DNA from: Cyclostephanos tholiformis
Lineage: Eukaryota > Bacillariophyta > Thalassiosirophyceae > Thalassiosirales > Thalassiosiraceae
Length of the DNA: 12,060 nucleotides
Assembly (NCBI GenBank): GCA_036939975.1
Contig: JALLPB010000948.1
Location: 1-12,060, forward strand
Direction: 5' to 3'
Below are positions 1-8,618 of the stretch, piece after piece (position 1 is the first letter of the stretch; each line of letters opens with the position of its first letter). Below the pieces are notes generated by a model. The model was not told the origin of the DNA. It ran no database searches and saw only the letters and a program-made list of their open reading frames with translations. Both the position numbers and the translations under genes were made by a program.

Positions 1-608
1 GTACCAACAACAGCACCACCATCAACACCTGCCGAAGGCGCTGTTGATCATTGTCATCAAGCATGATGGATTATTGTGGCCGGTGACCAGCCTAAATTCC
101 ACTGGGACATACCTGCTCCGCTGCATGTAAAAGGCCTATTTTTTAGACAAATAAAAATTCAGGGGTCGTCTAAATCCAGTCTAAAAAAATCCTAAATTTT
201 CGGGGTCTAAATCTATTCCGATTTTATGCAGTCACCCACTAAAATCAGCGAACCCTCTACGAAACAAGTAAGTACCATACTAATTCGTTGAGTGTAGAGA
301 GGTGTCATTTCGTGTATCTCTAATATTAAATTTACTACTGTCAGGAATCAGTACATTTATCATTCTCCGTTAAAGATGTGGCAATGCCGTTAGGGCCGGC
401 TCTCCCAATTTATTTTTTACCAACTACACTTAAGTATTACACTTTTTAGAGGGGGTAAAACACCAGTGTGAAGTTTAAGGTGCGCGAGAGGACGACGGGC
501 ACCTATAGGTACTTTACCCGCCATGCTAGCGACAGGAATGATACACCATGGCAATATCCCCAGACAACCATAGTCATAACAACAAGAGCTATAAGAAACT
601 TGTTGTTG
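1..608. other. Left flank and presumed promoter/5' UTR of gene 1; no gene recognised
   Basis: No convincing coding region is visible. The frame that runs into gene 1 is open back to 459, after a TAA at 456-458. It has no ATG before 609, so 459-608 is either 5' UTR or part of an upstream exon outside my support. An AT-rich stretch (about 136-213) has short imperfect direct and inverted repeats built on a TCTAAAT-type word, listed separately. I recognise no promoter element with confidence. Confidence 0.5.
136..213. repeat. Short AT-rich imperfect direct and inverted repeats
   Basis: Positions 153-176 and 194-213 are imperfect direct copies, both with an AAATT-type run, then GGGGTC, then CTAAATC. 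Positions 138-148 (ATTTTTTAGAC) and 179-190 (GTCTAAAAAAAT) are inverted copies. The block could be a decayed mobile-element end or simple AT-rich drift. No target-site duplication or coding remnant is visible. Confidence 0.4.
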
Positions 609-2620
609 ATGAACAGTGACAGGACAGAGCACGATCCACTGATTCCACCCGCTGACGTTGTTGATTATCAAACGGAATCAAGCAGCTCGCCTTCCCGGGC
701 AGGACGTTCGGGCGTCATCGCTTCGTCCCCACCCCCACAGTCGTACGCGCGCAACAGCGATACCAGCATGCGCCGTCCGCAACACGTCCCAGGCGATGAA
801 GGCGACGACGACGCCGTCGTCGTCGATGGCGTCCCCCCCCCGACGATCGCCGCCTCGCTAGCTAGCCGCGGTCCGACGCGACAGCACTTCTACAGGGACA
901 GAATACCCCACGGCCTGCACCTATCGGCGTCAGAACCGAGGGAGTACATCGCCCCCCCGCAACATCAACCGCCGCCGCCGCGGCCACATCTGATCCGCGA
1001 CTTGCTCAATGGCCATAGCTCGTCGAGCAGCACCGATACGTCCGATCCCCTCGGTCCGCTGGGAGGGGAGGGGGGGGGGTTCCAACCGCAAACGCCGCTG
1101 GGGGGATTGCCGCCGCCGAGGCAGTTGCACGAGGACTACAGCCATCGGCTGCATCGAAATCATGTGGCGCAAGGGCATCAGAACTTCGTCGTGGGGGGCG
1201 CGCATGGCCGGTATAGAGATTACGGGGGAACCCTGGTCGAGGTCCCAGAGGAGGTCTACGCGGTCAGGAAGGCGGCGCTAACAGTTCTCGAACCGATTAC
1301 TTACTGTTGGGTGAGTGTTTCATCATCGTTGTTGTTATCATTTCGATCAACGAGGGAATGGCGCGTCTCAATCATTTCCCACTCTCTCTTTTGATCCGCT
1401 AGCTCATATTAACGCCGGGGTTTTCCGTGGCGGCGGCACTGGGCGTCGCGAAATGGACAGATAAATTGGGATCCCTGCCTTACTGGGCGATATTCCTCCC
1501 CGCGTGGATCTCCCATTGCGGCATAGTGGCAATGCACGTCCAGTCGGCGCGAGCCTTGTCCAAATTCATATCGGACGCTAACGAAAACCGACAGCTGCAG
1601 GATTCCACCGATCATTTGGATCGGGTGGAATATCTCCCGCTCCTGCAGCGTTCACTCAAATTCGGTCTCAAGACCGGCGTTCTCTGCTTCGTCGTATTCA
1701 TATTCGAAATCTTACTCTACTTCCGGCTAGTCAGACCGAGCTCCATTAGCCTTGGGGAGACGTACATTCCGTTGTGGATATTGACCATCATATTCATTGC
1801 CAACGGCATCATTTGCAAATCGCAGCACTATCTTCAATCGCTTATTTGGGTTCTTTTCTTCACGGCTATGCTATTGTCGGTTTTACTAGCTGACTATGGG
1901 ATGGAAGGCGCCATTTCGACCAATCACATTATCTTGGTTATTATATCCATGTTGGTGATCGTGTGTGGGGTACTGATATATGTCGTGTACGGTCATCAGA
2001 TTGGCTTTTACAAATTGACTGAAGCTCAACTGACCGCGTCAGTATTCTACTCGGCATCTGCATTCCTGGCAATCGTTTTCGTGGCTATCATGGGAGATGC
2101 AGTATCGCTGCCGGACCTGATACAGCTAGATTTACTCGTCGTCACTGTTTTACTCGCTCCAATAATGGTAGCTCTCGTGGGATTCGGGGCGTATTATGTT
2201 TCGAGAGATGAGTTCGAAAGACTGCTAAAATACGGTGGCCAATCAGCTGTCATACCCATGAAGCTGAAGCTCGAGACAAATGGTTGGACCAGTGTCGTGA
2301 GCAGGGGGGCCGTAACAATACCGATGCTTGGTGATGTTAAGTGAGTAGATTTAGGTTGCGCTTCGCCGTTCATTTGTTTCACCATGCACGCTCAGCACTG
2401 ACTATGGTCGCCTTCCATCTTCGGTAGGTACGCACCGCTCGATGTCGAGACCGCAGATAGGCTGAGCATCGAAATTTGGGGTCCATGTTGCTGCTACCCA
2501 ACGGATGATGATGATGATGTGCCTTATTTCAACAGATCTGACAATTACCAATCGCCGACGCCTCCGAATTCGATGCAGGTCACCGCTCGATGGGGTGGAA
2601 GCGAGGCCCCCATAGTATGA
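609..2620 (+). CDS. Multi-pass membrane protein, TMEM185-like (three exons)
   Basis: Exons are 609-1310, 1403-2340 and 2428-2620, giving a 610-aa product. Intron 1 (92 bp) starts GTGAGT at 1311 and ends TAG at 1402, phase 0. Intron 2 (87 bp) starts GTGAGT at 2341 and ends TAG at 2427, and the split codon restores Lys547. ATG609 is the first in-frame ATG after an upstream stop. Residues 1-215 are Pro/Ser/His/Arg-rich and probably disordered. About eight hydrophobic segments follow, near 230-250, 259-280, 321-342, 355-372, 381-398, 409-430, 448-468 and 476-500. The motifs YWAIFLPAWI and YIPLWIL resemble the TMEM185/fragile-X-F membrane family, whose function is poorly known. The cytosolic-looking tail has three consecutive Cys (567-569, possible palmitoylation) and five Asp. 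The gene structure is well supported. The family name is my inference, and an unrelated 8-TM protein remains possible. An AATAAA lies at 2649-2654, 29 nt past the stop. Confidence 0.8.
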
Positions 2621-2769
2621 CAGCATCGCTATTACTATTTGGTCTTCAAATAAAATGGAGTGAAGGACGAGGAATACACTTTTCGTCGGCCCCCTCTGCC
2701 GGGATTAATTCATACAAAGGAAAAAATTTTAAGGTTTCGCTTGTACGATGTTTACTTTTTATTATTATT
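2621..2769. other. Short convergent intergenic region between genes 1 and 2
   Basis: Both flanking genes end here, so these 149 bp must hold both 3' UTR ends. On the + strand an AATAAA lies at 2649-2654. On the - strand an AATAAA lies at 2763-2758, immediately after the aminotransferase stop. Polyadenylation signals are not well defined in diatoms, so these are weak hints only. Confidence 0.4.
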
Positions 2770-4364
2770 TTATGATTTAGATTTAGCGTCGTGTACTAAT
2801 TTCACCCAGGTTGGCCAGAACCGAGCGAACAGTTCCATCGCGCGTTTCACCATGTCAGTTCCACCCGCGTAGCTGATGCGAAATCTCCTCTCGCCTAAAT
2901 TGTTATTCGGATCCTCGAAGTCGGTACCCGGCGTGAATGCCACTCCGGCCTCCTCGAGCAATCTACGGCACATCTCCGTGCTACCGAGTCCCGTATCCGG
3001 ACACACATTGTCGTCCCCGAGGTCGACGTACACGTAAAATCCGCCATCCGCCGGCGCGACGTTCCTCGTTGGTATCCCCTCGAGGTCGCCCAATTCCCGT
3101 AGCACGTGCTCCCTCGACGCGCGGTATTTCATCACGTGTCCCTCCAATTCATCGATGGTATCCTCGTCCCAGCAACGCAACGCCGCCGTCTGGGAGATGG
3201 TCGGGGCGTTGATGAACATGTTCTGCTGGAGGACGTTAATCGCGTCGATTAGGTCGTATGGCAATACCATCCATCCTAATCTCCACCCGGACATGGAGTA
3301 ATACTTCGAGAACGAATTGATAACGATCGCCGTGGAGGAGTACATGAGAGCCGTCGCCTCCTCCTTACCGTAGGAGATCCCTGTTTTTTTTGTTTTTTTT
3401 GTTTTTCGTTTGTATATAACGATATTGGGAGGGGAGGGAAAAGTCGAGGGAGGGCGGCGTTAAAGTTGAATCATCGTTACGACAACCGAGAGGGTGGGGG
3501 GGGGTGGGGGGGGACCCTTGGCAAAGAAAACGCGATAAAAATGGGGCACGCACCGTGATATATCTCGTCGGAAAGGAATCGTATGCCCTCCTCATCGCAC
3601 AGTTCGCATAGCTCCCTCAGCTCGTGCGGACTAAGCATCGCACCGGTGGGATTGCTCGGACTGGACAATATCAATCCCCTGATCCTACCCTCCCCCATTT
3701 CCCTCCTTCGATCGATTTCAATCCTCAATTCCAACGACGTCAACTTGAAACTTTCATTCACCCTCACGCTCGCCAGGTTGCAACCCAACGCGCCGAGTAT
3801 GTTACGATAACAGGGATATCCGCTGCTTGCGATGGCGATCGTGTCACCGACGTCGAAACACGCAGTGAAGGCCAATAGGAATCCGCCGGACGAACCGGTC
3901 GTTACCACGATTCGATTTACGTCGATTTTGCCGCGCTCCCCGTCATCGCCGTCCTCCTTATTGGCATTGGTGGGAAGTTTCAGGCCCGGATATTTAGTGG
4001 CGTAATGGTTCGATATCTTCGTACGGAGTGAGATCAATCCGAACGCGTCGGTGTACCCCAAGCGATAATCGACGTCGGAGACGTTGGAATTGCCATTGCC
4101 ATTACCATATCCGACATTGCCGGTCAAGGCCTCGACCGCCGCGGTAACGACGGATCGCGGCGCGCCGCTCTCGGGCTGACCCACCTCGCAGTGGCAAACT
4201 CCTCCACCGACCCCCCCCCCCCTCGAGCGGAACGTCGATTCGAGCTCATTAGCTCGACGTAGGACGTCCATGACCTTGAAACTCTCGACGGAACTCGCGC
4301 GAATCGACGGTCCCAAATTCGACTTCGACCTCCCCCTCGTGGGTTGCCGTTGATCGTTGCTCAT
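2770..4364 (-). CDS. Class I/II PLP-dependent aminotransferase (two exons)
   Basis: Exons are 4364-3554 and 3380-2770 (473 aa). The phase-1 intron joins to give DEIYHG followed by ISYGKEE, exactly as uninterrupted family members read. It is a fold-type I, AAT-like enzyme that moves an amino group between an amino acid and a 2-oxo acid using pyridoxal phosphate. Visible signature: GxP-type substrate loop near 62-64, TGSSGGF at 156-162 (cofactor phosphate), SNPTG at 237-241 (Asn238), Asp266 and Tyr269 in DEIYH, Schiff-base Lys296 in SFSKYYSMSGWR with Arg304, and the carboxylate-binding Arg438 in RFRISYA. All key residues are present, so it should be active. The substrate cannot be told from sequence; aspartate, alanine or aromatic specificity are all possible. 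I see no clear signal peptide, so cytosol is likely. The style (GYPCYRNIL, SGWRLGW) is that of bacterial COG0436 enzymes. Gly/Asn-rich (86-97) and Asp-rich (131-146) insertions lie in surface loops. Confidence 0.93.
3381..3553 (-). other. Intron of the aminotransferase gene, unusually long and C-tracted
   Basis: Read on the - strand it starts GTGCGT (3553) and ends ACAG (3381). It is 173 bp, about twice the other six introns here. It carries two C runs separated by single A bases (plus-strand G tracts at about 3494-3513). Its acceptor is preceded by A-rich sequence (AAAACAAAAAAAACAG) where a pyrimidine tract would be expected. Protein continuity across the join supports the boundaries. Confidence 0.85.
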
Positions 4365-4816
4365 ATTGCGCTGCCTTCTCTCTATTTAGCTATCTGGCTA
4401 TCTCCCTAGAGAATGTCGGTGGTAGTCGGTCGATGATGGATGAAAATGTGTTCCCGTCTCATGGGATGGAGGAAGTCGAGCGAGCACACAACAGAGAGAG
4501 TTATATTCCAGCAATAATATCACTGCACTCGCACGCGTGCGGTGACGCCCATCGTCTTTCCCGCCATTTTGGCGACACCACTAAAAATAATACGAAACAT
4601 CATTATTTTCTAACTTCGCGATATATTAATTATATTATCTGACGACCGACCCATCATCGCCCTTATCTTTCTTTCCAATCGCCGCGCCGAGACGAAAACG
4701 CCCCGAGAAGTTGGAGAGAGGGGGGGGGGGGGGGGGGGCAAAAGGGGGGGGGGGGGGGGGGGGGGGGGGGGGAGGGCAAAAGGGCGAGGCGGGAGGAGGA
4801 GGCGGGTAGGAGGAGG
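4365..4816. promoter_or_regulatory. Divergent (bidirectional) promoter region of genes 2 and 3
   Basis: Genes 2 and 3 are transcribed away from each other from this 452-bp gap, so both promoters must lie here. It contains a perfect 12-bp palindrome CGCACGCGTGCG at 4530-4541 next to TGACGC (4543-4548), a CGCCA/TGGCG inverted repeat at 4562-4574, an AT-rich stretch with TATATTAATTATATTA near 4620-4638, and a poly-G block at 4720-4772. The roles of these elements are inferred from position only. Confidence 0.55.
4720..4772 (+). repeat. Two very long poly-G tracts (G19 and G29) just upstream of gene 3
   Basis: An uninterrupted run of 19 G (4720-4738) is followed by CAAAA (4739-4743), then 29 G (4744-4772), then A and GGGCAAAAGGG. 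The block ends 44 nt before ATG4817, so it probably lies in the 5' UTR or core promoter. The plus strand could form G-quadruplexes. Homopolymers this long are prone to slippage and miscounting, so the exact lengths are uncertain. Confidence 0.85.
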
Positions 4817-7259
4817 ATGCCAATCCGTCGACGAATCGGTCGTAGGGCTCCTAATCCTCCCGCCCCGACATCCACCACCACCACCACCACCATCACATCC
4901 TCCCGCGGAGGAGGGGGAGGGAGTGGACGAAGGGCGGCACCCCCGTCGTCGGCCGCGGTCGCATCCGAGGCGGCGGCAATAATCGTCATGATCCTCGCAT
5001 CACGCGCCCCCGCGTTCTCCGTCGCATTTTCGCGCGTGATTTCGTCGTCGACGATTTCGCCGCCGTGGACGTCGTCGCACACGACGGCCTGGACGTCGAC
5101 GACGATGCGACTGCGGCGGACGATCCGTCCTCGGCCGTCGGTATCGGCGATCGCCGTCGTCTCGTACCTCGTACCATCGCGTCCATCGATGAAATCGATG
5201 TCGTCATCGTCGTCGGTATCGTCCTCGTCGTCGACCTCGCCTTTCGCCCCATTCGTCGGACGTAGTTTTCGATCGACGACGACGACGACGAACGCCACCG
5301 CGCGTCGCTCGAGGGTCGAGAACTATCACGACGACGACGACGACGATGATGATTCTGCTGATTACGACTCGATGACTGTCGCGACCTTACGTGAATTGCT
5401 GCGCTCGCGCGGATTGCCGATCTCGGGCATCAAGGCCCAATTGGTCATGAGGCTGAATTCACACATCGTCGATGCGGACGCGGTCGGGAATCGGCCACGT
5501 ACGCCGATGCCGTCGACGAAGACGAAGACGACGAAGAAGAAGACGACGGGGGGGGGGGGGATGAAGGAGAGGGGGATAAATGTACCGGGGGGGAGGAGGG
5601 AAAGGAGGAGGGCGGCCGCCGAAGCCAAACGATCGGGGGTGCCGGGCGATGACATCATCGTCGAGGACGTCGTAAGTTTTGATGATTCGACGACGACGGG
5701 CGATTTCGGTGAAAAAATCGCGTTGGATCGAAAAATGACGACGACGACGACGACGACGACAGAGCTCAAGGGTGAGGGAAGGAGAGCGGATGATCTCAAG
5801 GGGAGGATGGAATACCTCAATCGACAATCGGGTGGGAACAACTTGGTCTACGCCAATTACGGGGAGGAGGAGAGCGAGGACGAGTGGGACAGTGACGATG
5901 ACGACGACGATTATGACGATGACGATGGAGAAATCGACAACGACGAGGACGACGACGATAACATCAACGAGGACGACGTTGATGACGGCTTCGATCCGAA
6001 TGAGACGGTCGATGCGCCATCTACCGGTAACGCCCGACCGAGCGGCGGCGGGACGACGGGGGAGACCACCGCCGCGTCGTTCGTTGATGATTTTCGTGGT
6101 ACGAGGGTCTTCGTTCAGGGCTTGCCCGAGGAGGCCACTTGGAAGGATGTAAGTGTGCGATGGCGCCCCTTCCTTCGTTGATTATATCTCTGTTCCTTGC
6201 TTTTTTTCCCATTATTACTTTCATCTCCCATCCCAACAACAGCTCAAGGACCACTTCAAAAGTAGCATTGCGGATGGCGAGGTAGTATTCGCCTCGGTGA
6301 GCATTGATAAACGTACCGGCAAATCGAAGCAGTGCGGGATAGTGCAGTTCGAGACGCCGTCCATGGCGAAGACGGCGATACGCGAGATGAGGAATCATCC
6401 CATGAACGGATATAAGCTATACGTTAGGGGGGACGTCCAGGAGTTGAGCAAGCGGGACGAATCGAGGATGGGAGGGGGGGGCGGCGTCGGCGTAGGCGGG
6501 AGAGACCGATACGAATCGCTAATGAACGACGACCGATTGTCGCGGTATAAGAAGGACTCCGCCATCTCGACAGAGTGGAAGCGTGCCAACGACAAGGACG
6601 TGGACGGGGGAGGGGAAGATTGGTATGACCTCAAGGACGATGAGCTTCGGGAAATTGAGGACATCATACAAAAGCGAGATGCGCAACGTCGTGTGAATAA
6701 CTACAAGATGAGCGATCAGCTTCGAGAGCGTCTGAAGGAGGACTACGGCGTGCACCTCGACGATCGCCTGAAGCTATGGTGGACGGAGACCAAGCACGGC
6801 GGCGTACCGGGGGTCGTGTCCGAAATCAAGGGCGAGGGTCGTTGGGGCAGCGTCAAGCCCTGGAGGCAAATACCGACGGATCCCGCGAGTGACGCATTGG
6901 TAGACTCGGGCCTTGTGATGCGATTGCTAAAGAAGCGCGACGGTGCGCGCAAGAGGAAGGATTTCGTCGAGGCCGACGCATTGCTTAAGAGGGCACACGA
7001 TTCCCCCGGGGGAGGATTGGGTCTGCGCATTCACGACGAGAGTCGGACGTGGAGGATATGGACGGATAGGCCCCCGCCCAAGAAGGACGGATCGCCTCCA
7101 GGGTACGAGAAGCTCACTCCCGGTGAGATGTGCATCAAATTCGTAGAGGAGAACGAGCCGGACAAGGTGAATGAAATGAGGGCGTTGCTCGCGAAATTTC
7201 CTGGTAGAGAATGGAATATATTCAAGAGATTGAAGGGCAGATACAACATTGGAGAATAA
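4817..7259 (+). CDS. SAP and RRM domain protein with two CysRS-C-terminal-like helical modules (two exons)
   Basis: Exons are 4817-6148 and 6243-7259 (782 aa if ATG4817 is used). The 94-bp intron has GTAAGT and ACAG ends and is phase 0. Domains in order: a Ser/Thr/Arg low-complexity N-terminus (1-180); a SAP DNA/RNA-binding helix pair at 186-215 (LRELLRSRGLPISGIKAQLV); Thr runs and an Asp/Glu-rich tract at about 348-395; an RRM at 428-508 with RNP2-like VFVQGLP and a degenerate RNP1 (QCGIVQF), split by the intron. Next come two modules shaped like the cysteinyl-tRNA synthetase C-terminal domain (581-624 and 669-717), with conserved R..R...(D/N)(Y/F)..(A/S)D and a terminal W. The last, at about 739-780, is a P.K...(L/M)..L..F.GRE helical motif. 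It probably binds nucleic acid. The start is uncertain: ATG4988 and ATG5105 are alternatives, and the N-terminus may be a transit sequence. No named homolog is recognised. Confidence 0.85.
5274..5346 (+). repeat. CGA/GAC trinucleotide repeats in gene 3
   Basis: Short (GAC)n runs near 5274-5290 and (GAC/GAT)n near 5328-5352 encode Thr and Asp runs respectively, depending on phase. They sit inside a wider 5040-5360 stretch where TCG/CGA words dominate both strands. This looks like repeat expansion within coding sequence. Confidence 0.7.
5737..5760 (+). repeat. (ACG)8 microsatellite encoding eight Thr
   Basis: A pure ACG repeat in gene 3 gives a run of eight threonines between the SAP and RRM parts. 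It probably varies in length between alleles. A 13-nt G run at 5548-5560, also in frame, encodes Gly residues nearby. Confidence 0.8.
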
Positions 7260-7357
7260 ACCAATCCTATTTTTACTCGTAACTTTTATCGACCTCTCTA
7301 CTCCTGGTAGGAAATGTGGATTGACTGACTAGTGATTTCCATTAAGCTGTTAGCTCG
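7260..7357. other. Convergent 3' gap between gene 3 and psbQ
   Basis: Only 98 bp separate two stop codons facing each other. An AATAAA overlaps the gene 3 stop (7255-7260). Nothing else is recognisable. The 3' UTRs of the two transcripts may overlap. Confidence 0.4.
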
Positions 7358-8124
7358 TTACGGCGAGGCTAGAGCAATTAGTTCATCGATTGCAGAAATC
7401 GAAGCCTTCCATTCATTGATTGGGTCCTCATAATACGATCGGACCAACTCTTTTGTTGCGCCAGTCTTTCCCTCAGTCGCAATAGGATTAAATACATTAT
7501 TATATACAGCCATGTCTAAATATCGCAAGTGTAAGAGGATATCTTCACGTAGTTCCAACGCTGCAATCTCATCTCCATTGGGTAACTCCCTTGCAATTGA
7601 TTCTGCATAGTCATCTAAGAGTTTGTTTTGCCCCTTGCTCGTCCAGAGAAGTACTAGCGGTGGTTTCGTCAAGATAGCTCGAACTGTGGTACAACAAATG
7701 AGGATGTCTTACGATATTAGAACGTGCAATTAAATCAATGGGACTTGCGACTCGGTGCAAAATAATTACCTCCGTCCCATTTTTCAGCCTTGATCAAATC
7801 TGGCACGCATTCAAGCTGCTCTCTCCCCTCCTTGATTTGTCCTAGTATCGAACCTAATCTTCCCTCGGCGGCGATCACTGAATTAGGGCCAACGAAAGAA
7901 GTAGTGGTTCCAAATGAAGCGGCGAAAGAGTACGCGAGGAACGACCGCCGAGACTCAAAATGCCGTTCCGTCATGAAATCGACGATTGACGGGGCGGACG
8001 ATGCCACCGTCAGTACATGCCTATGCACAGAAGACGACGCGCTTATCGCGAATGGTTGGCACTGGCCGATGAAGCTCGCCGCTCCCAATACGGAAAAAGG
8101 CGCCGTCTTGGTTGGTGACACCAT
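7358..8124 (-). CDS. psbQ: Photosystem II extrinsic protein PsbQ' (oxygen-evolving enhancer 3-like; two exons)
   Basis: Exons are 8124-7770 and 7683-7358 (226 aa). The 86-bp intron (GTAATT...CAG, phase 1) joins to read EKWDGVRAILTKPPL, which is continuous with the family. PsbQ' is a lumenal subunit of the oxygen-evolving complex of red-lineage photosystem II and helps stabilise the manganese cluster. The leader has two parts: an N-terminal secretory/transit region (1-58), then a thylakoid signal with twin Arg59-Arg60 (RRSFLA), a moderately hydrophobic core and a cleavage site after VIA (Ala85). A twin-arginine leader fits Tat-dependent import as known for PsbQ/PsbP. The predicted mature part is about 141 aa, normal for the family, with diagnostic LELREDIL, YLDMAVYNNVFNPI, EGKTGA and YYEDPINEWKASI. 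Nothing is truncated. Expression is probably strong and light-linked, but no specific element shows this. Confidence 0.95.
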
Positions 8125-8165
8125 TCTGAAATGAGAGGACGAACGATTCTCGGCGTTGTGGACGC

Positions 8166-8175
8166 TATATATATT
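8166..8175 (-). promoter_or_regulatory. Possible TATA box of psbQ
   Basis: The stretch reads AATATATATA on the - strand, 41-51 nt upstream of ATG8124. This is a suitable distance for a core promoter with a very short 5' UTR. AT-rich sequence is common here, so this is a positional guess. Confidence 0.35.
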
Positions 8176-8366
8176 ATTACTTTCACAAAAATAATAACGT
8201 TGAACCTCTACCTATTCCCACGTTCCCTCGAATGGCTGTGAATAGTATCTACGAGATTAAGGGGTATTAATTTACAGGCCAAAAGGGTCAAACAATTGAC
8301 CAAAACACCCTAATAGCCATTCATTGCTTCATAACTTGTTGAGTGTCACTCCTGAGTCTTTATTAG

Positions 8367-8367
8367 N
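8367..8367. other. Unresolved base (N)
   Basis: The only ambiguous base in the window lies in the intergenic gap between psbQ and gene 5. It affects no gene call. Confidence 0.99.
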
Positions 8368-8618
8368 CGGAGGGATAGTTTTTGGTTCCCGCCCGAACCC
8401 AAATAGTGGTTAAGCTGTTAAGAGGGCAAATCAAGTTGATCATAAAATCGCTTAGAATCAGAATCTAATGAAATTCGGTGGAAAGAGAGCAAGGAAGGAA
8501 AAAATTAGCTGCATAGCGCTGGAACGCCTCGTGCGATGATGTCTATAATTTGATAAAGAAAACATCGTTAACATACCCAAAGACAGCCAACCTTCGCCGC
8601 ATGAGTAATTTTCACTGC

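Larger units (their letters stand above)
8125..8618. other. Intergenic region between psbQ and gene 5
   Basis: This 494-bp stretch holds the psbQ promoter side and the 3' end of gene 5, which are transcribed in the same direction. No coding frame of note is visible. It includes a small inverted repeat with 6-bp arms GGTCAA/TTGACC (8286-8301) and one unresolved base N at 8367. No RNA gene is recognised. Confidence 0.5.

Noticed and set aside
468..608. N-terminal extension of gene 1 starting at 468
   Set aside because: That frame would begin with GTG. In a eukaryotic gene the first in-frame ATG at 609 is the better start.
417..671. 84-codon - strand frame near the left flank
   Set aside because: No motif, and it overlaps the 5' end of gene 1 on the opposite strand.
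1066..1079. G-rich run in exon 1 of gene 1 as a quadruplex element
   Set aside because: It is short and encodes Gly codons in a low-complexity protein region; far weaker than the 4720-4772 block.
2770..2778. C-terminal SKS of the aminotransferase as a peroxisomal targeting signal
   Set aside because: It does not match the SKL-type tripeptide well enough (last residue Ser).
4663..5298. Long open frame on the - strand opposite the start of gene 3
   Set aside because: It is Asp/Val/Pro repeat sequence produced by CGA/TCG repeats and the poly-C strand, has no domain, and lies opposite a frame that leads into clear SAP and RRM domains.
8286..8301. GGTCAA/TTGACC inverted repeat as an operator or W-box pair
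   Set aside because: Arms of only six bases in AT-rich sequence are expected by chance, and WRKY-type control is not established here.
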